64,000 bases of DNA, taken from NCBI GenBank assembly GCA_022457155.1, contig JAJGOT010000442.1, forward strand, positions 248,001 to 312,000. The letters are read 5' to 3'. Position 1 is the stretch's first letter, and the number at the start of each line of letters is the position of its first letter. The notes beneath the pieces were generated by a model that was given only the letters and a program-made list of their open reading frames with translations, searched no databases and was not told the origin of the DNA. A program made the translations under genes and the position numbers. Positions 45,354 through 56,346 of this stretch are shown in pieces. This stretch comes from Cladopsammia gracilis. Its lineage: Eukaryota > Cnidaria > Anthozoa > Scleractinia > Dendrophylliidae.

Positions 45354-46047
45354 TTTGCTCTTAAACCGTCCTGTTGTCTCATCTTTATTTGCCGTTTACT
45401 TGTAAATGTGTCAATTTGTTTTATTATCCGCTAATTAGTATACAGGTGTTTACCTTCCTTGATTTTAAAACTAGAATATAATACGTTTTTATGTTTCATA
45501 GCCAATGGGGAGAAATGACGCTTTTCGTACTTTTCGTTCCCTACCCGGAGAAAACTCCCCTATATACCAGCCACACAGGTATAAGAGCCCCAAAAGGTAA
45601 AATTGCTTTTGAGCTGTTTTGGAAACATTTGACAATCATTTGACAATGGGTATGTTTTGCCTTCTAACTTAACGATGGGTATACACCAGCCCATTGATTA
45701 ATGATTTTTACCATTTGGGGTTTTAAAAAGGGGGGAATTCTTACGGGTTTTACCTGAAAATGTGTAGGGGAAAACCACAATTCGGGGTTTTGAAAATGGG
45801 TTAACTAAAGGGTTTACCCAAAACCGGTTTTATACTAAGTGTCTGCCCTGGGCTTCCTAAGAATCCCCGAGGGCTCTAAGAGGAACAAAAATGTATCTCC
45901 CGCCAGGGATCAATCGCAACACCCCTGGATCCAAAGAACCGGAATCGAAGGCATTTTTAATCGGACTTCAAGGAGTCATTCACAGGAAAAAATACCTGAT
46001 TCCCATCTTGGGATTTTTTAGGGTATTTTCAGAACACCACCAAAATT
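45354..46047. other. intergenic, decayed repeat
   Basis: Contains a degraded copy of the GGGGGGAATT..GGTTTT repeat family also seen at 14700-14940. No gene seen. Confidence 0.5.
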
Positions 46048-46137
46048 CCCAAATTTGGCAATGTGAGACAAGTCCCAACCTGGGAATTCCCAACTACGTT
46101 CCCTGGTTGGGACTTGTCTCACTCTTCCAAATTTGGG
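46048..46137. repeat. 90-base palindrome
   Basis: CCCAAATTTGG, GTGAGACAAGTCCCAACC and their complements in mirror order enclose GGAATTCCCAACTACGTTCCC. Flanking GGGTATTTT words extend the symmetry weakly. Confidence 0.8.
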
Positions 46138-46369
46138 ATTTATATGGGTATTTTTTAAATACCCTAAAATATCCAAAAATGGAAACCTGGTATTTTTTCC
46201 TGTGATTAAATTTGAGCTTTGTGCTTAACAAGGAAGATTTTCAGAGCCACAGGGAAACCATGAAGGTTTTGTCAAAGTTAGGGCACCCAATTTTTGGCAG
46301 CCGTATCCAAGTAACGTTTTGCTCGAGCGCTTTCTAGTAGCTCTTAGTCGAATATCGATCAACGAGTAT

Positions 46370-47032
46370 CAGGTTCCCATATAATCGCAAGGATCGCAAC
46401 GATCGCAGAAAAAAGTGTTGTGCGACCCTTGCGATCATATGGAAACCAAAAACTTTGCGATCCTTGCGATCGTTACGATCCTTGCGTTCGCGATCGCAGA
46501 GATAGAAAAATTTCAATCTCTGCGATTCTTGCGATCCTTGCGATTGAGAGGATTTTATGTGGAAACCACTCTTGCGATCCTTGCGATCCAAAATATCCCA
46601 GAAATCATTGCACACCAAAGTCTTGTATCCCATAAAGCACAACACAAGTAGACAACGCCATTTTCATGGAAGAAGTACAGAAATTTGACTGTATATACAA
46701 CAAATTCAGTAAAGATTTCAAAAATAAACAGTTAAAGGAGAACTGCTGGGCAAAACTTGCCGAAAAGTTCAAAATGAGCACAAGTGAGGCTCAAAAAGCA
46801 ACATAAGTTCAAAAACATTAGGACAGCTTATATTCAGAAGAGCAAGTCTTTATAGCCGCCATGTCTAAAAATTCGCTCCAGGCCTGTTTAACGGATCCAG
46901 GCCTACTCGACGTTTCGTTGCGATCGCTGCGATGATATGGAAACCTGAGGTCTCGGCGATCGCAAGCGGAATCGCAGCGATCGTCGATCATAACGATCTC
47001 TGCGATCGTTGCGATTATATGGAAAACAGGCT
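46370..47032. mobile_element. non-autonomous DNA element with CCATATAATCGCAA ends
   Basis: Left end CAGGTTCCCATATAATCGCA and right end complement TTTTCCATATAATCGCAACG match. Both subterminal regions are built from GCGATC words (GCGATCCTTGCGATC). A second internal right end (ATATGGAAACCTG) stands at 46934-46946. Codes for a MADF-like fragment. Confidence 0.75.
46666..46806 (+). CDS. MADF/Myb-SANT-like fragment inside the element
   Basis: 46 codons: MEEVQKFDCIYNKFSKDFKN, KQLKENCWAKLAEKFKMSTS, EAQKAT, stop. The spacing of D-C-I-Y-N, D-F-K-N and C-W-x-x-L-A fits the first two helices of a MADF / Myb-SANT-like DNA-binding domain, which accompanies transposases in PIF/Harbinger-type elements. The third helix is absent. 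Probably a relic, although the frame is intact. Confidence 0.5.
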   Translation: MEEVQKFDCIYNKFSKDFKNKQLKENCWAKLAEKFKMSTSEAQKAT

Positions 47033-47673
47033 TGAGAGAGCACAAAAAAAATTATCTGGCCGACAGGTAAGGATAGTGGCCAGCTTAAAACCTCTATTTA
47101 CTCATGCGCGAAGCGGCATGAGGTAAGGTTTCGGCTCCGTTTTTCTTGTTATTATTTTTATTATTTTTTGTGTCACGATTTTGCATGCAAATTTATGCAC
47201 GCATATTTTAAATTGTGCACTTCCGGTTGACGTATTTGCCATTTACACTTCCTGTTTAGTGACTTCCGGCTATTCTCACTTCCGGTAAAAGAGCGTTACT
47301 TAGGTGTCACGACAGAATCTCCTACAACCCTACATACATTACTATGTTCACGTTTGGTATATATAAGACTTAGAAGAATCACTGGCTTCATTGTGGTACA
47401 GCCTTCATGTCCACAACATTCAATAGTAAACAACGTGTTTTGCAGGAACGATGACTGAATGAAAGGAGTAACTCTTCTCCATGTCGGACATCTTCTTATC
47501 ATGTTTAAAATATAGCATAAAATTTTCTTACGCATGCGCATGAGTAAAGGCTGCTTGGAGCCTCTTGTTTTATTTCGGTTGTTCTTCTCAACCGGACGCC
47601 TTACACAAAGTATTTCTATGTCTGTCTGTTTGCTCTTAGAGCCATTTCGAGGCCGTTTTGGGGAGTTATAGTT
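47033..47673. other. intergenic, no gene recognised
   Basis: Contains CTTCCGG / ACTTCCGGT repeats near 47220-47287. The minus-strand open frame spanning 47296-47793 has no recognisable domain and overlaps a hairpin. Confidence 0.45.
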
Positions 47674-47728
47674 TTCGAATTTCTCTTCCAATATGTAAAT
47701 AATTTTAATATTGGAAGAAAAATTCGAA
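47674..47728. repeat. hairpin, 21-base arms
   Basis: TTCGAATTTCTCTTCCAATAT and ATATTGGAAGAAAAATTCGAA with a 13-base loop. Confidence 0.75.
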
Positions 47729-47821
47729 TATACAACAAAAAATCCGCGACAGGTACCAACAGCAACTGAAATACCCGTACTTTCTTCCCACATACCATAA
47801 ACTCCAAGGCTGATCTACGTA

Positions 47822-48300
47822 AAAAAAAAAAAGACTTTGCGAGACACCATCACTGACGACAAAAACCGATAAAGTAGGATCGCAACCGTGGACAGCTGTT
47901 TCGTTTCTGTTTTTTTGCGATCCAACTTTATCGGTTTCTGTCGTGATGGTCTCGCAAAGTCTATTTTTTTACGTAGTCAGATCAGCCCTGCAGTTTGTCG
48001 GTTATGCTTGTTCATTTTTTGGCTGATTAGGTCTTTCGAAGATCCTACGTATCGTTTACAGCATTATCGTTTGCGGTCTTTTGCAGTTTTGAGTTCTATT
48101 TTCGTTTGGGGTACTACTTTATCGGTTTCTGTCGTGATGGTGTCTCGCAAAGTCTACTTTTTTACGTAGTCAGATCAGCATCAGCCCTGCAGTTTATTGT
48201 ATGTTTGTTTATTTTTTGGCTGGTTTGGTCTCTCGCAGATCCTACGTATACCATTAGCAGCATTATCGTTTGCGGTCCTTTGCAGACTTCACTTTTATTT
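47822..48300. repeat. direct and inverted duplication around an ACTTTATCGGTTTCTGTCGT block
   Basis: Two direct units (about 47923-48110 and 48116-48295) share ACTTTATCGGTTTCTGTCGT, CTCGCAAAGTCTA, GTAGTCAGATCAG, CCCTGCAGTTT and GATCCTACGTAT. A third, inverted partial unit lies at 47812-47880. No coding meaning seen. Confidence 0.8.
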
Positions 48301-49526
48301 CTTCCCACACACTGGCAAACGATGGAAATATAGAAAAAACGTATTAAACCAATTTGAAAACAATTAAAATACACAAACCCTACTGACATCTATTAAAATC
48401 GCAAATAGGATGCAAAAACGATTATTTGCATTATTAATACGTAGCTAGGCCATTTTGACATTTTTTTTCTCACCCACTGGCTTGAAATGGAAATTACGTG
48501 GGATTGGATTTTGCAAGCGACAAACATTCATGATTCGATCTGCATACTAAATACCTCTTTTAGATGCTCCATTTTAAATTGAATAGAGACAAACCTTATT
48601 TGCATATATATCACTTGTTCTTTGGCCCTTTTAAAAAATAATCTTGTCACTCGCAGATGTAAAACATGCCACAAACACAAAATTGAAGGATCTTGAAGGT
48701 GGCAAAAAATTTAAAACGTTTCAAAAATGTCCCTCCTGCTTTGTTTAACACGTTGCGTCGTGCAATTAGCCAAGTCGGTCAAAAAGATTTTTCATTTATT
48801 GTAATAACTACCCTAAAAGAGTCCATACTTCAATATCAATAATTAGTACTCCATTTTTTCAGAAGACGGTTCGAGTGATGTATTCAAAAACGCCACATTT
48901 GTGGTCACCGATCAATATCAATTTAAATAAAAGCTGGCTGCACCTACCCATCCATTATTCTATTTTACGGTGCGAAATAATTTTAATATACAATTTACAA
49001 ACGACGTTTCAGATCGCTCTTTTTGAGGATCAAGAATCTCAAAAAAAAGAAACGATTTGTTTTTGTCTATACCATTTGGAATCATTGAACTTTTAAAAAT
49101 TCCCAAGTGCGTTTCGTTGAGTGATAAGAATCGTAGAAATGTTGTTCTTTCGTTCTTCAATCAACTCTATGCAAAATTCGATTCGAGGGATCCATATCAT
49201 CAATGTTGACATAGGCATTATCAGGGAATAACACAGCATATAGGACAGCCACATACAACACGTATAAAAACACCGTGGAACAACATCTAAATTGAATAGA
49301 CAATAGCAACTCTGTACAAAATTTGCAGAGTGTTAGTCTGTCCTTGTTTACAAGTATTTGCCGATGATTATTTCGTCGATGAACACGACTCACTTTTTCC
49401 CTGATTCTATTTGTAAATACTGCCAGTATATATGAGTTCTTTGTTTATAATTTCTGTGGCAATTCACCGTTGTAACCCTCCTTGATCCGACCACGAAGCT
49501 CTAACCTCCATTACACGATATTGTAT
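48301..49526. other. intergenic, no firm gene
   Basis: A minus-strand frame at 49157-49393 (78 residues, one hydrophobic stretch, FLYVLYVAVLYAVLF) lies just downstream of the small membrane gene. It has no relative in the window and is not called as a gene. Confidence 0.45.
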
Positions 49527-49811
49527 TCATGCAGTCACCCAAACTGCGACCACAATCAAGGCGACAAGATAGTTGCCAACGAATATCGAATAAAAGAAAA
49601 TCAACAGCGTCAGTGCAATTGCCACGCACGCACCCACAATCTGATGTCTCGTGGCATCTCTGATCCGCTCCCGTAATAAATTTTCGAAACTATCAATTGC
49701 ATTCCTCGCTTCTTTAGTCGCCGCCTGGGCCCAGAAGCCCTTATTCATCGAAGAAGTCTTTCTAACTCTCGTAGTTTTCTTTCGTTCAGTCAGATGATTG
49801 TGGTTATCCAT
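49527..49811 (-). CDS. small membrane protein, family shared with 19092-19331
   Basis: A 94-residue single-exon frame. A basic N-terminus (TERKKTTRVRKTS, residues 8-20) is followed by a predicted amphipathic helix (EARNAIDSFENLLRERIRDA, 34-53), then a hydrophobic C-terminal third able to form two helices (GACVAIALTLLIFFYSIFV and NYLVALIVVAVWVTA) ending at the C-terminus. The tail aligns with the 79-residue protein at 19092: H..G, LIF-Y, NYLV, V-A-W in register. Such a C-terminal membrane anchor with a basic cytosolic head is the predicted topology. No family recognised. No intron is needed and no clear AATAAA follows. Confidence 0.55.
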   Translation of the reverse strand: MDNHNHLTERKKTTRVRKTSSMNKGFWAQAATKEARNAIDSFENLLRERIRDATRHQIVGACVAIALTLLIFFYSIFVGNYLVALIVVAVWVTA

Positions 49812-50771
49812 AGCTTGTAGTTCAAATCGGCAGCCTGGTGTTTAAGTCCTCTTTCTACCAATCTATCTGTCACACATCATTAACATCCTTTATGCAAGTC
49901 CAGCTTGGCTGCGCTGGACGCATTCAGACGGAAAAAAAAAACATTCATATATATACGCTTTTATTTGTGTCATTGCAAGCTGAGGACTCTATGCAAATTT
50001 ATCCCCACGGGGAGTACGAGAATAGTTGTGATTACAAACAAAGGAAGTGATGAAGTTCATTAATATTTGATTCAACGATTACAAAACTGGGATTTGAATG
50101 AAAAAGAAAAGAAAGAAAAGAGAGTATTTGGTATACAAAATGCATTGCTCGTAATTTCTTATCATGTTTACATTGTAACAGTGACCCTGTTTTTATCCTG
50201 CACGCGTTTATTTAAAACATTTAATCACAACGGGTCATGATCGGGATGTTTTTATTTGCATTTTCAAAACGCTTCGGTTTTAGTTTCGTTCTTTGTTATC
50301 GAATGGTTTGCGGTTGTCACAAATTGTTAGTTAGTGAAAGTACAATGAGAAGTTCATCGAGTGTTATGTCGTAAGGTTATGTAACTCAAGCTATGATTGG
50401 CCAAGTTGAGTACAGATGCACGAATGGCGAGAAATCACGCGCGTATGATCGCATGGCGTCACGAATGGCGAGAAATCGCACGCGTATGATCCCTCGCGCC
50501 CTCGGGACTCAAAATGGAGACTGAAACTTTTTAGTAAGCTTTTCCGGCCAAGCGATACATCATGGCAAAAGTGTAACCTTTTATGTGGGAATTCTAGGTA
50601 ATATAGGGTTAGTGTCCTTCGCAAACTTTTTAAAGGATATTCAAAGAGATAATACAAAAGAAAAATAGACATTTTAGAGCCTAACATTTTTTTAAATTTA
50701 CTTAATAAGGTCGTCCGCATTTTTTTTTTTTACTTTGGTCTTATAAAAGCAAAACCGATCGATTCCTAGTT
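49812..50771. other. intergenic with a short direct repeat
   Basis: About 50418-50490 holds two copies of CACGAATGGCGAGAAATC-x-CGCGTATGATC. Otherwise no feature recognised. Confidence 0.5.
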
Positions 50772-51029
50772 ATTGTATTGCATTGCATTGCATTGTGTTG
50801 TATTGTATCGTATCGCATTGTAATAGATTGCATTGCATTGCATTGCATTGCACTGTACTGTATTTCATTGCATTGCATTACACTGTACAGAACTACATTG
50901 CATTACATTACACTGTACTGTACTGATTGCATTGCATTGTATTGTAAATGTATTGCATTGCATTGTATTGTATTGTACTGCATTGTAAATGTATTGCATT
51001 GCATTGCATTGCATTGCATTGCATTGTAA
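50772..51029. repeat. (ATTGC)n pentanucleotide satellite
   Basis: About 50 ATTGC-like units with variants (ATTGT, ACTGT, ATTAC). Cysteine-rich frames on either strand are artefacts of the unit. Confidence 0.95.
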
Positions 51030-51544
51030 AGAAACTAAAAAAACTGCCAACCAAACCTACGCTATCGCTTCTATCCACAGCCCAACAGTTTGGTACTCAA
51101 CTGCCGTATTATTCAACAAGACGGATTCAACGATCGAACTTGGGTGCAGTCCACTAAATCGCAGAATGCTGCAAAATTCTTGCAAATCACCAACCTTCAA
51201 CCCTTACCTTTACAATAAAACAAAGACAACAACACAAACACATCTCGCAGTAATAAAATCGTCCATATTTACAAGATATTCAACACTCTTTCATTTATAA
51301 TATTTACAATAACATGTGTTACTTTAATTCTGTTGGATGACGAAACTCGTCCCAAGCGTGAAAACATGATTAAGAATCCAAGATTTAGTCAAACAAAAGA
51401 AAATTGCTGGAATTTTGGTTTCACTGGAGAAAAGCTATGGTAGGTTGGTGCTTTTCCCAACTATTTTGGAAACGTTGTGTGGCTATTGTTAGTCATATTT
51501 GTCAGCGGCTCAGCGCGTTGGTTTACAAACTAAATCCTCTATTA
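51030..51544. other. intergenic, no gene recognised
   Basis: No motif, repeat or exon-like border identified. Confidence 0.45.
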
Positions 51545-51733
51545 AGCCCCCCCCTCCCCCTCTGAAATTAACCCCCCCTCCCCCCTCTGAAATTAACCCC
51601 CCCCCCCCTCCCCCTTTCCGCGCACGAACTAACATACAGAAACAAAATGAGTCGTGAACTGCTGGCACTTCCCTAAATAACCCCCTCCCTATTACCCGCC
51701 CCCCTCCCCCCACCCCCCCCCCCCCCAACTCCC
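51545..51733. repeat. C-rich degenerate tandem repeat
   Basis: Three units of poly-C plus CTCTGAAATTAA, followed by further C-rich runs. Glycine-rich minus-strand frames are artefacts. Confidence 0.85.
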
Positions 51734-52752
51734 CGGGAGGTTTAATTGAGGATTTGCGGGTGAGAATGAACACCACTGAAATGATGCCAACAGTTTTCCT
51801 GCGGCTCACAAGCGACTTATCAACGACATCAACAGAAAACACATACAAACTTCAGACTGAATTCCCTGTCAAACTCGACTAACAATAGACTGATGAAAAT
51901 TACACTAACAATATACGGATCGAAACGCACCAATCGCTGACTTAGATTGCAACAGCCAACAACTGACCGATAACAGCAACAGCCACACATAAAACCAGGT
52001 TTCTATTTTTCTTGTTAAAAAGACTTTTTCACTACCGATTTTAAGGTATAGTTTTAAAAAGAAGCCAAGTGAAAATATAAGAAATAACTCGCAGAAATAA
52101 CTACAGAAATAACTCACTTTTACGAGCTATAGAACTGAATTCACATTGGATGATGCTAACCCTGGATTAACTTAATCCTGCCTTGAATAACCCAGTGTAG
52201 GATCCGTCTCTAACACAGTTTCTTCCCTTCCCCCTCCCCCCCCCCCCCCACCCCCCGCCACTGCAACCCGGCCCTGGATTAAAGTTAATTGACTTTCGAA
52301 CAACGTGCGTACAACGAATGAGAAGGTATTCAAGTTTAAACCTAGTAAATGGACACCTTTTTTTCAAGGCGGCGAATTAAGAAAAAAAAGAAAAAGGAAA
52401 AATGAGTTTATATACAATGCAATCTGCGCTTATATTAACAAAATCATAAATTAAATTTCCTATAAATTAATGAATAAGACCTCTATTTTGATGTTTGTTA
52501 ATCGCTGTCACTCCCTGATTCGCTTAGCTGAAGGTCTTCACCTGCAAGAAGGAAAAAGAGGCAAGCATTTCATTTTTCCTTACAAATAGCACGATAAACA
52601 TCAATGTTTTAATGCAAACGTTTGACAAAAATGACCGGTGCACGTGGTAACAATTCTTGCGGCAGCTTAGGCCTGGAAACCAGCTCTCGGGCTCAGGGGT
52701 TGAGGGAGTGGGGAGGGAGAAGGGGGAGGAGCGCGCCTTCCGCCCTCCCGGA
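51734..52752. other. intergenic with a MITE fragment
   Basis: About 52160-52310 resembles the GGTTGTTCAAAGC family (TAACCCTGGATTAACTTAAT ... GACTTTCGAACAACG) with a C-rich tract at 52228-52258. No gene. Confidence 0.5.
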
Positions 52753-53165
52753 GCGGGGGGTACTCTGTATATTTTTGGGTGGGGGTGTACCGCTGGGACT
52801 GAAACCCTTACCCTATACCAGACCATGTTCAGCTGATTTTGCAACCCTATACTAGACTAGACACTGAAAGTCCCTACCCTATCCCAAGCTTGCTATTTTT
52901 AGAACTGTTGCACCATTACTGTCAAATATACGCTACAACGTCACATTTTCTTCCTCTTCCGAGTTTCAATTTCTATTCTAGACTTAATTCTTCATACCAC
53001 TAATCAGTTTCTTGGCAAATGATACCCTATTCTAGAGCAAACTGATTTCTAAACCCCATCACAGACTAAACTGCTTGAAAACCAAACCCTTCACAGTGGC
53101 ACATACCCATATAACTTATGTATGAGAGACTCCCCCCCCCCCCCCCCCCCCTCCCCCCCTCCCGT
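52753..53165. repeat. element with G-run / C-run ends
   Basis: Starts GCGGGGGGTACTCTGTATAT and ends in a complementary ATACATAAG..GAGACTCCCCCC. Inside, CCCTACCCTAT words repeat. Ends are loosely inverted. Probably an old MITE. Confidence 0.55.
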
Positions 53166-53246
53166 ACGATATCTCACACTACTACTCATTCGTTGTCGTG
53201 TCTAGGAGTTTAAACTCATCGGCAACGTTGTTTAACAATATATTTT

Positions 53247-53627
53247 GTGGTTACCAATGGATCATCATTGAGAGCCTCTTTTCAGGCCATAAGACCGACG
53301 TTTTTTTTAAAAAAAACATGCCTTTTCATGTAACATCGTTATGAACGTTAAACGATCACATCGATGTTCCAAGAAAAGGCATATTCAGACGTCAGAGTTC
53401 CATTCTGATAGCGAATGATACCAAACGATAGCGAACGATAGCGTATGATAACGAGTGATAGCGAATACGTTTGCGGTTACCAATGGATCACCATTAAGTG
53501 CCTCTTTGCAGCCCATGAGAACAACGTTTTTTTAAAAATAACATGCCTTTTCATATAACATCGTTATGAAAGTTAAACGATCACATCGATGTTACATGAA
53601 AAGGGCATGTTCAGACGTCAGAGTTCC
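53247..53627. repeat. two direct copies of a hairpin-bearing unit
   Basis: Units 53247-53400 and 53474-53627 share GGTTACCAATGGATCA and the inverted pair ATGCCTTTTCATRTAACATCG / CGATGTTMCAWGAAAAGGC. Between them lies a short minisatellite of about ten bases (GATAGCGAACGATAGCG). Confidence 0.8.
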
Positions 53628-53849
53628 CTAGCGATTACAATCGGGATAACTTCTTTGCCAATATTGCAGAAACCTGAAACCTAGTGTATTTTTGCTTCTG
53701 TGTCTGATAATTGTAGAGTAAATCTCGTACCGGGTATGAAAGTTGTAACGGCATCATGAAAACACTCCCTAGACTACGAGCAGTCTTTTTCCTTTCCGTT
53801 AATTTACAAAATTATGAAGCAGCTCGTGTTCTCGGATCTTTGGGTAAAA

Positions 53850-54370
53850 AGGGCGATTACTCGCAAACTAAGATAGATCAAAGTTTGCATACCAATACTT
53901 TATCTATATTTTCTATATAGCAAATAGAAAACATTTAACCATATTTCTACAGAATAAAGAACAACCGTGTACATATGATGTCAAAATTTTAACAATAGCT
54001 GTCTCCGAGAAATGTAAATAGGGGGAGGGTGAATAGGTCCACAGATAAATAATTTTGCCCGGATTTTAGATTCAGTTTTAAGTATTTGTGGATCTTGCCA
54101 ATGCAGCGGATTACGGATTTCTTCCGTTTTTTGGCTTCAATTTTGACTTTTGCTTCTTATACAGTTCGGAACCTCTTGGATCTTAACCTTTTACCGATCT
54201 GCTATTCTATCGTTTACGACACAGCCGAGATCACGTGCGGACAACCTGTTGCTAAAATATTTCGTCGGATTTCGCTATCCAGGTTAGCGAATTCCCATAC
54301 CCCTTAAACACCCCTCACCCCCATAAATACTAAATGCTTTTCAAAATCCTTCCGGTGTAGCCGAGGAGGG
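53850..54370 (+). promoter_or_regulatory. extra copy of the exonuclease upstream region
   Basis: GTGTACATATGATGT, the GATAGATCAAAGTTTGCATA block and ATGCTTTTCAAAATC match the sequences upstream of the two exonuclease genes (about 54900-55130 and 56600-56935). No exonuclease follows this copy directly. May be a remnant of a third gene. Confidence 0.4.
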
Positions 54371-54449
54371 GGAAGGGGGCGCGAAAAAGGAGAGGGGCGA
54401 GAGGAGGAATGCCTGCTATAAGAGCCGGGCTATTTGCCTTTCGCCCACC

Positions 54450-54639
54450 AATAGGCCATTTGCACGATGACGTCATTTGACTACTACTACCAGAATTCAC
54501 TTCGTTTTTCCTTTCTTATTTAAATTTTGTAATCCCAGTGCGGTTTAAATAACAATAGCCCTAATTTGCACTACAAAACAAAAAACTGAAGGATTCTGGT
54601 AGTAGTAGTCAAATGACGTCATCGTGCAAATGGCCTATT
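54450..54639. mobile_element. MITE, AATAGGCCATTTGCACGATG termini, copy 2 (inverted)
   Basis: Reverse orientation of 12049-12238 with two differences over 190 bases. Confidence 0.9.
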
Positions 54640-55444
54640 TCCTTGTAATCGAATTACGTCAACTGTCAATACGATCACCAATCAGAAACTGGCACGCGCT
54701 TTTACGCATGGCTGACTTCACGCGGGAATTTACAATGTTTACCGCTCAGCGAAAATTAGCCAATCAGAATTTTGCGGCCGCCAGCGTCCGCAGAAATGAA
54801 CAAAAGGGGACCTTTATTGCAGGCGTCAATTGCAGGCGTCTTTCCCTCTCTCCCCAGTTCCCCTCTCCCTGACGCCTGTCACGCAGGCTATTTCCGGTGT
54901 TTTTATGAATACGAGAGTGAAAACATTTAACCCTATTTCTATAGAATAAAGAACAACTGTGTACATATGATGTTATAATTTTGACAATTTACAGTCTTCC
55001 TAAACAATCTCCTAACCAATCAGAATTATTATCAGTTTGAAAAGCGGGTCATCAAATTCCCTCCGTAAATTATGGATTAAAACAATGTTATTTCCCGGTA
55101 AAGAGAATTGTCTTGGTAGATCTTGATGAGAAAACTGCGTACATGTACTAGAGTATCAAGAAATTTTTATCATGAAATTCGCTACGGATATCTTTTTCTC
55201 GGGTTTTATTTTCGTCAACGTTGTCATGTTTTGTTTGTAAAGGGTACCTTGTAATTGTTCACGTGGCATTTAAAATACTAATGTAAACATTTCGCATGCA
55301 CGTGGCGCACAAGCGTGTTCGCAACCTATTGTCCAATGCAAACTTAGATGTAAAATCTAAGTCTAGAAGAAACGAGGCGAGAGGTTGCCCAACAAATTAA
55401 CTCCGACCTACGATACAGTTTGCAAAAAAACGTTCTGGTCCAAG

Positions 55445-56278
55445 ATGCGCCTCAAAAAAACGCAAAAATACGAACTATGTTCTCCTTCTATAGCTAGAGG
55501 AGTTGAGATCGTCTACACTATTGACGAGTTCGAAGCTGAGAAGTGGCTGAGAGCTCATATAACAGATTGTTCTACCAGAGCTGTTGGCTTTGATATGGAG
55601 TGGGAACCTCAGTTTGTTAGCAAGAAAGACGGCGGAATCGAAAATGAAACCGCCGTTCTTCAATTCGGGGTTGAGACCTCTTGCTTAGTACTACATATTT
55701 ATTACATGAGAAAGTTGCCGAAGTCGCTTGCGATGATTCTAAGGGATGAAAGAATCCTTAAAGTTGGAAGCGGTATAAGGCAAGACGCTTTGAAGCTCAA
55801 AAGAGATCGAGGATTGGTCTTGAAAGGATTAGCTGACAATCAACTGATAGCAAAGGAACTAGATCCGGCAATACGAAAAACAGGAATGAAAGCACTGGCT
55901 GACCGCTATCTCGGAATTGAGCTTGACAAAGGCGGATGGATGAGTGACTGGGAAACGTTTCCTCTTTCGGTTCGAGGGATTAAATACGCCTCTTTGGATG
56001 CCTGGGTTGGATTGAAAATTTTTCAAGAAATGATGAAACGCCAAGAACAACAAATCAATGGGGAGTGTCTCACTACAATGAACCAGTATGAAGGAAATGT
56101 GTACAATGGGGAGAGTCTCACTACAATGGACCAGTACGAAGGAAATGTGTACAAAGTCAGAAATGATCGAGAAACCAAACGAAACATTCTTGATATTTTA
56201 GTGTTTATTTATTGTTGTTTGGTTGCAGCAATATTGATAGCCGGTGTGTTTTGTTCATGTAGCCTCAAGAAATGGTAA
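55445..56278 (+). CDS. WRN-like DEDDy 3'-5' exonuclease, paralog 1, with C-terminal membrane segment
   Basis: 277 residues from the first in-frame ATG (MRLKKTQKYE); no intron is needed. Residues about 14-200 form a DnaQ/WRN-type exonuclease domain: motif I VGFDMEW (D50, E52), motif II VGSGIRQDALKL (D114), motif III YASLDAW (Y181, D185), so the full DEDDy set is present. The family removes nucleotides from DNA or RNA 3' ends. Unlike WRN there is no helicase. After the domain come two 16-residue repeats (NGECLTTMNQYEGNVY and a near copy), then a hydrophobic stretch (ILVFIYCCLVAAILIAGVF, 251-269) and CSCSLKKW, suggesting a tail-anchored protein. The longer frame upstream lacks ATG. Compared with the gene at 56917 the long basic N-terminal region is missing. 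ATTAAA at 56341 may be the poly(A) signal. Confidence 0.8.
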   Translation: MRLKKTQKYELCSPSIARGVEIVYTIDEFEAEKWLRAHITDCSTRAVGFDMEWEPQFVSKKDGGIENETAVLQFGVETSCLVLHIYYMRKLPKSLAMILRDERILKVGSGIRQDALKLKRDRGLVLKGLADNQLIAKELDPAIRKTGMKALADRYLGIELDKGGWMSDWETFPLSVRGIKYASLDAWVGLKIFQEMMKRQEQQINGECLTTMNQYEGNVYNGESLTTMDQYEGNVYKVRNDRETKRNILDILVFIYCCLVAAILIAGVFCSCSLKKW

Positions 56279-56340
56279 ATCTTAATCTCTTTACATGAAA
56301 AGCTGAACACGTAAATCTGCTGGAAATCGTAAACCTTGAA

Positions 56341-56346
56341 ATTAAA
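56341..56346 (+). terminator. possible poly(A) signal ATTAAA, exonuclease paralog 1
   Basis: The common variant hexamer 62 bases after the stop. Confidence 0.35.

Noticed and set aside
46415..46651. Frames with repeated CDPCD / ILAI motifs
   Set aside because: Made by GCGATCCTTGCGATC repeats in the ends of the element at 46370.
47296..47793. 165-residue minus-strand frame
   Set aside because: No recognisable domain, overlaps a hairpin at 47674-47728, and has no ATG context or neighbours that support it.
49157..49393. 78-residue minus-strand frame with one hydrophobic stretch
   Set aside because: No paralog in the window and no other support; kept only as a note.
50778..51300. Cysteine/histidine-rich frames with CIALHCIAL repeats
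   Set aside because: Artefact of the (ATTGC)n pentanucleotide satellite.
51510..51848. Glycine-rich minus-strand frame
   Set aside because: Translation of C-rich tandem repeats; no conserved context.
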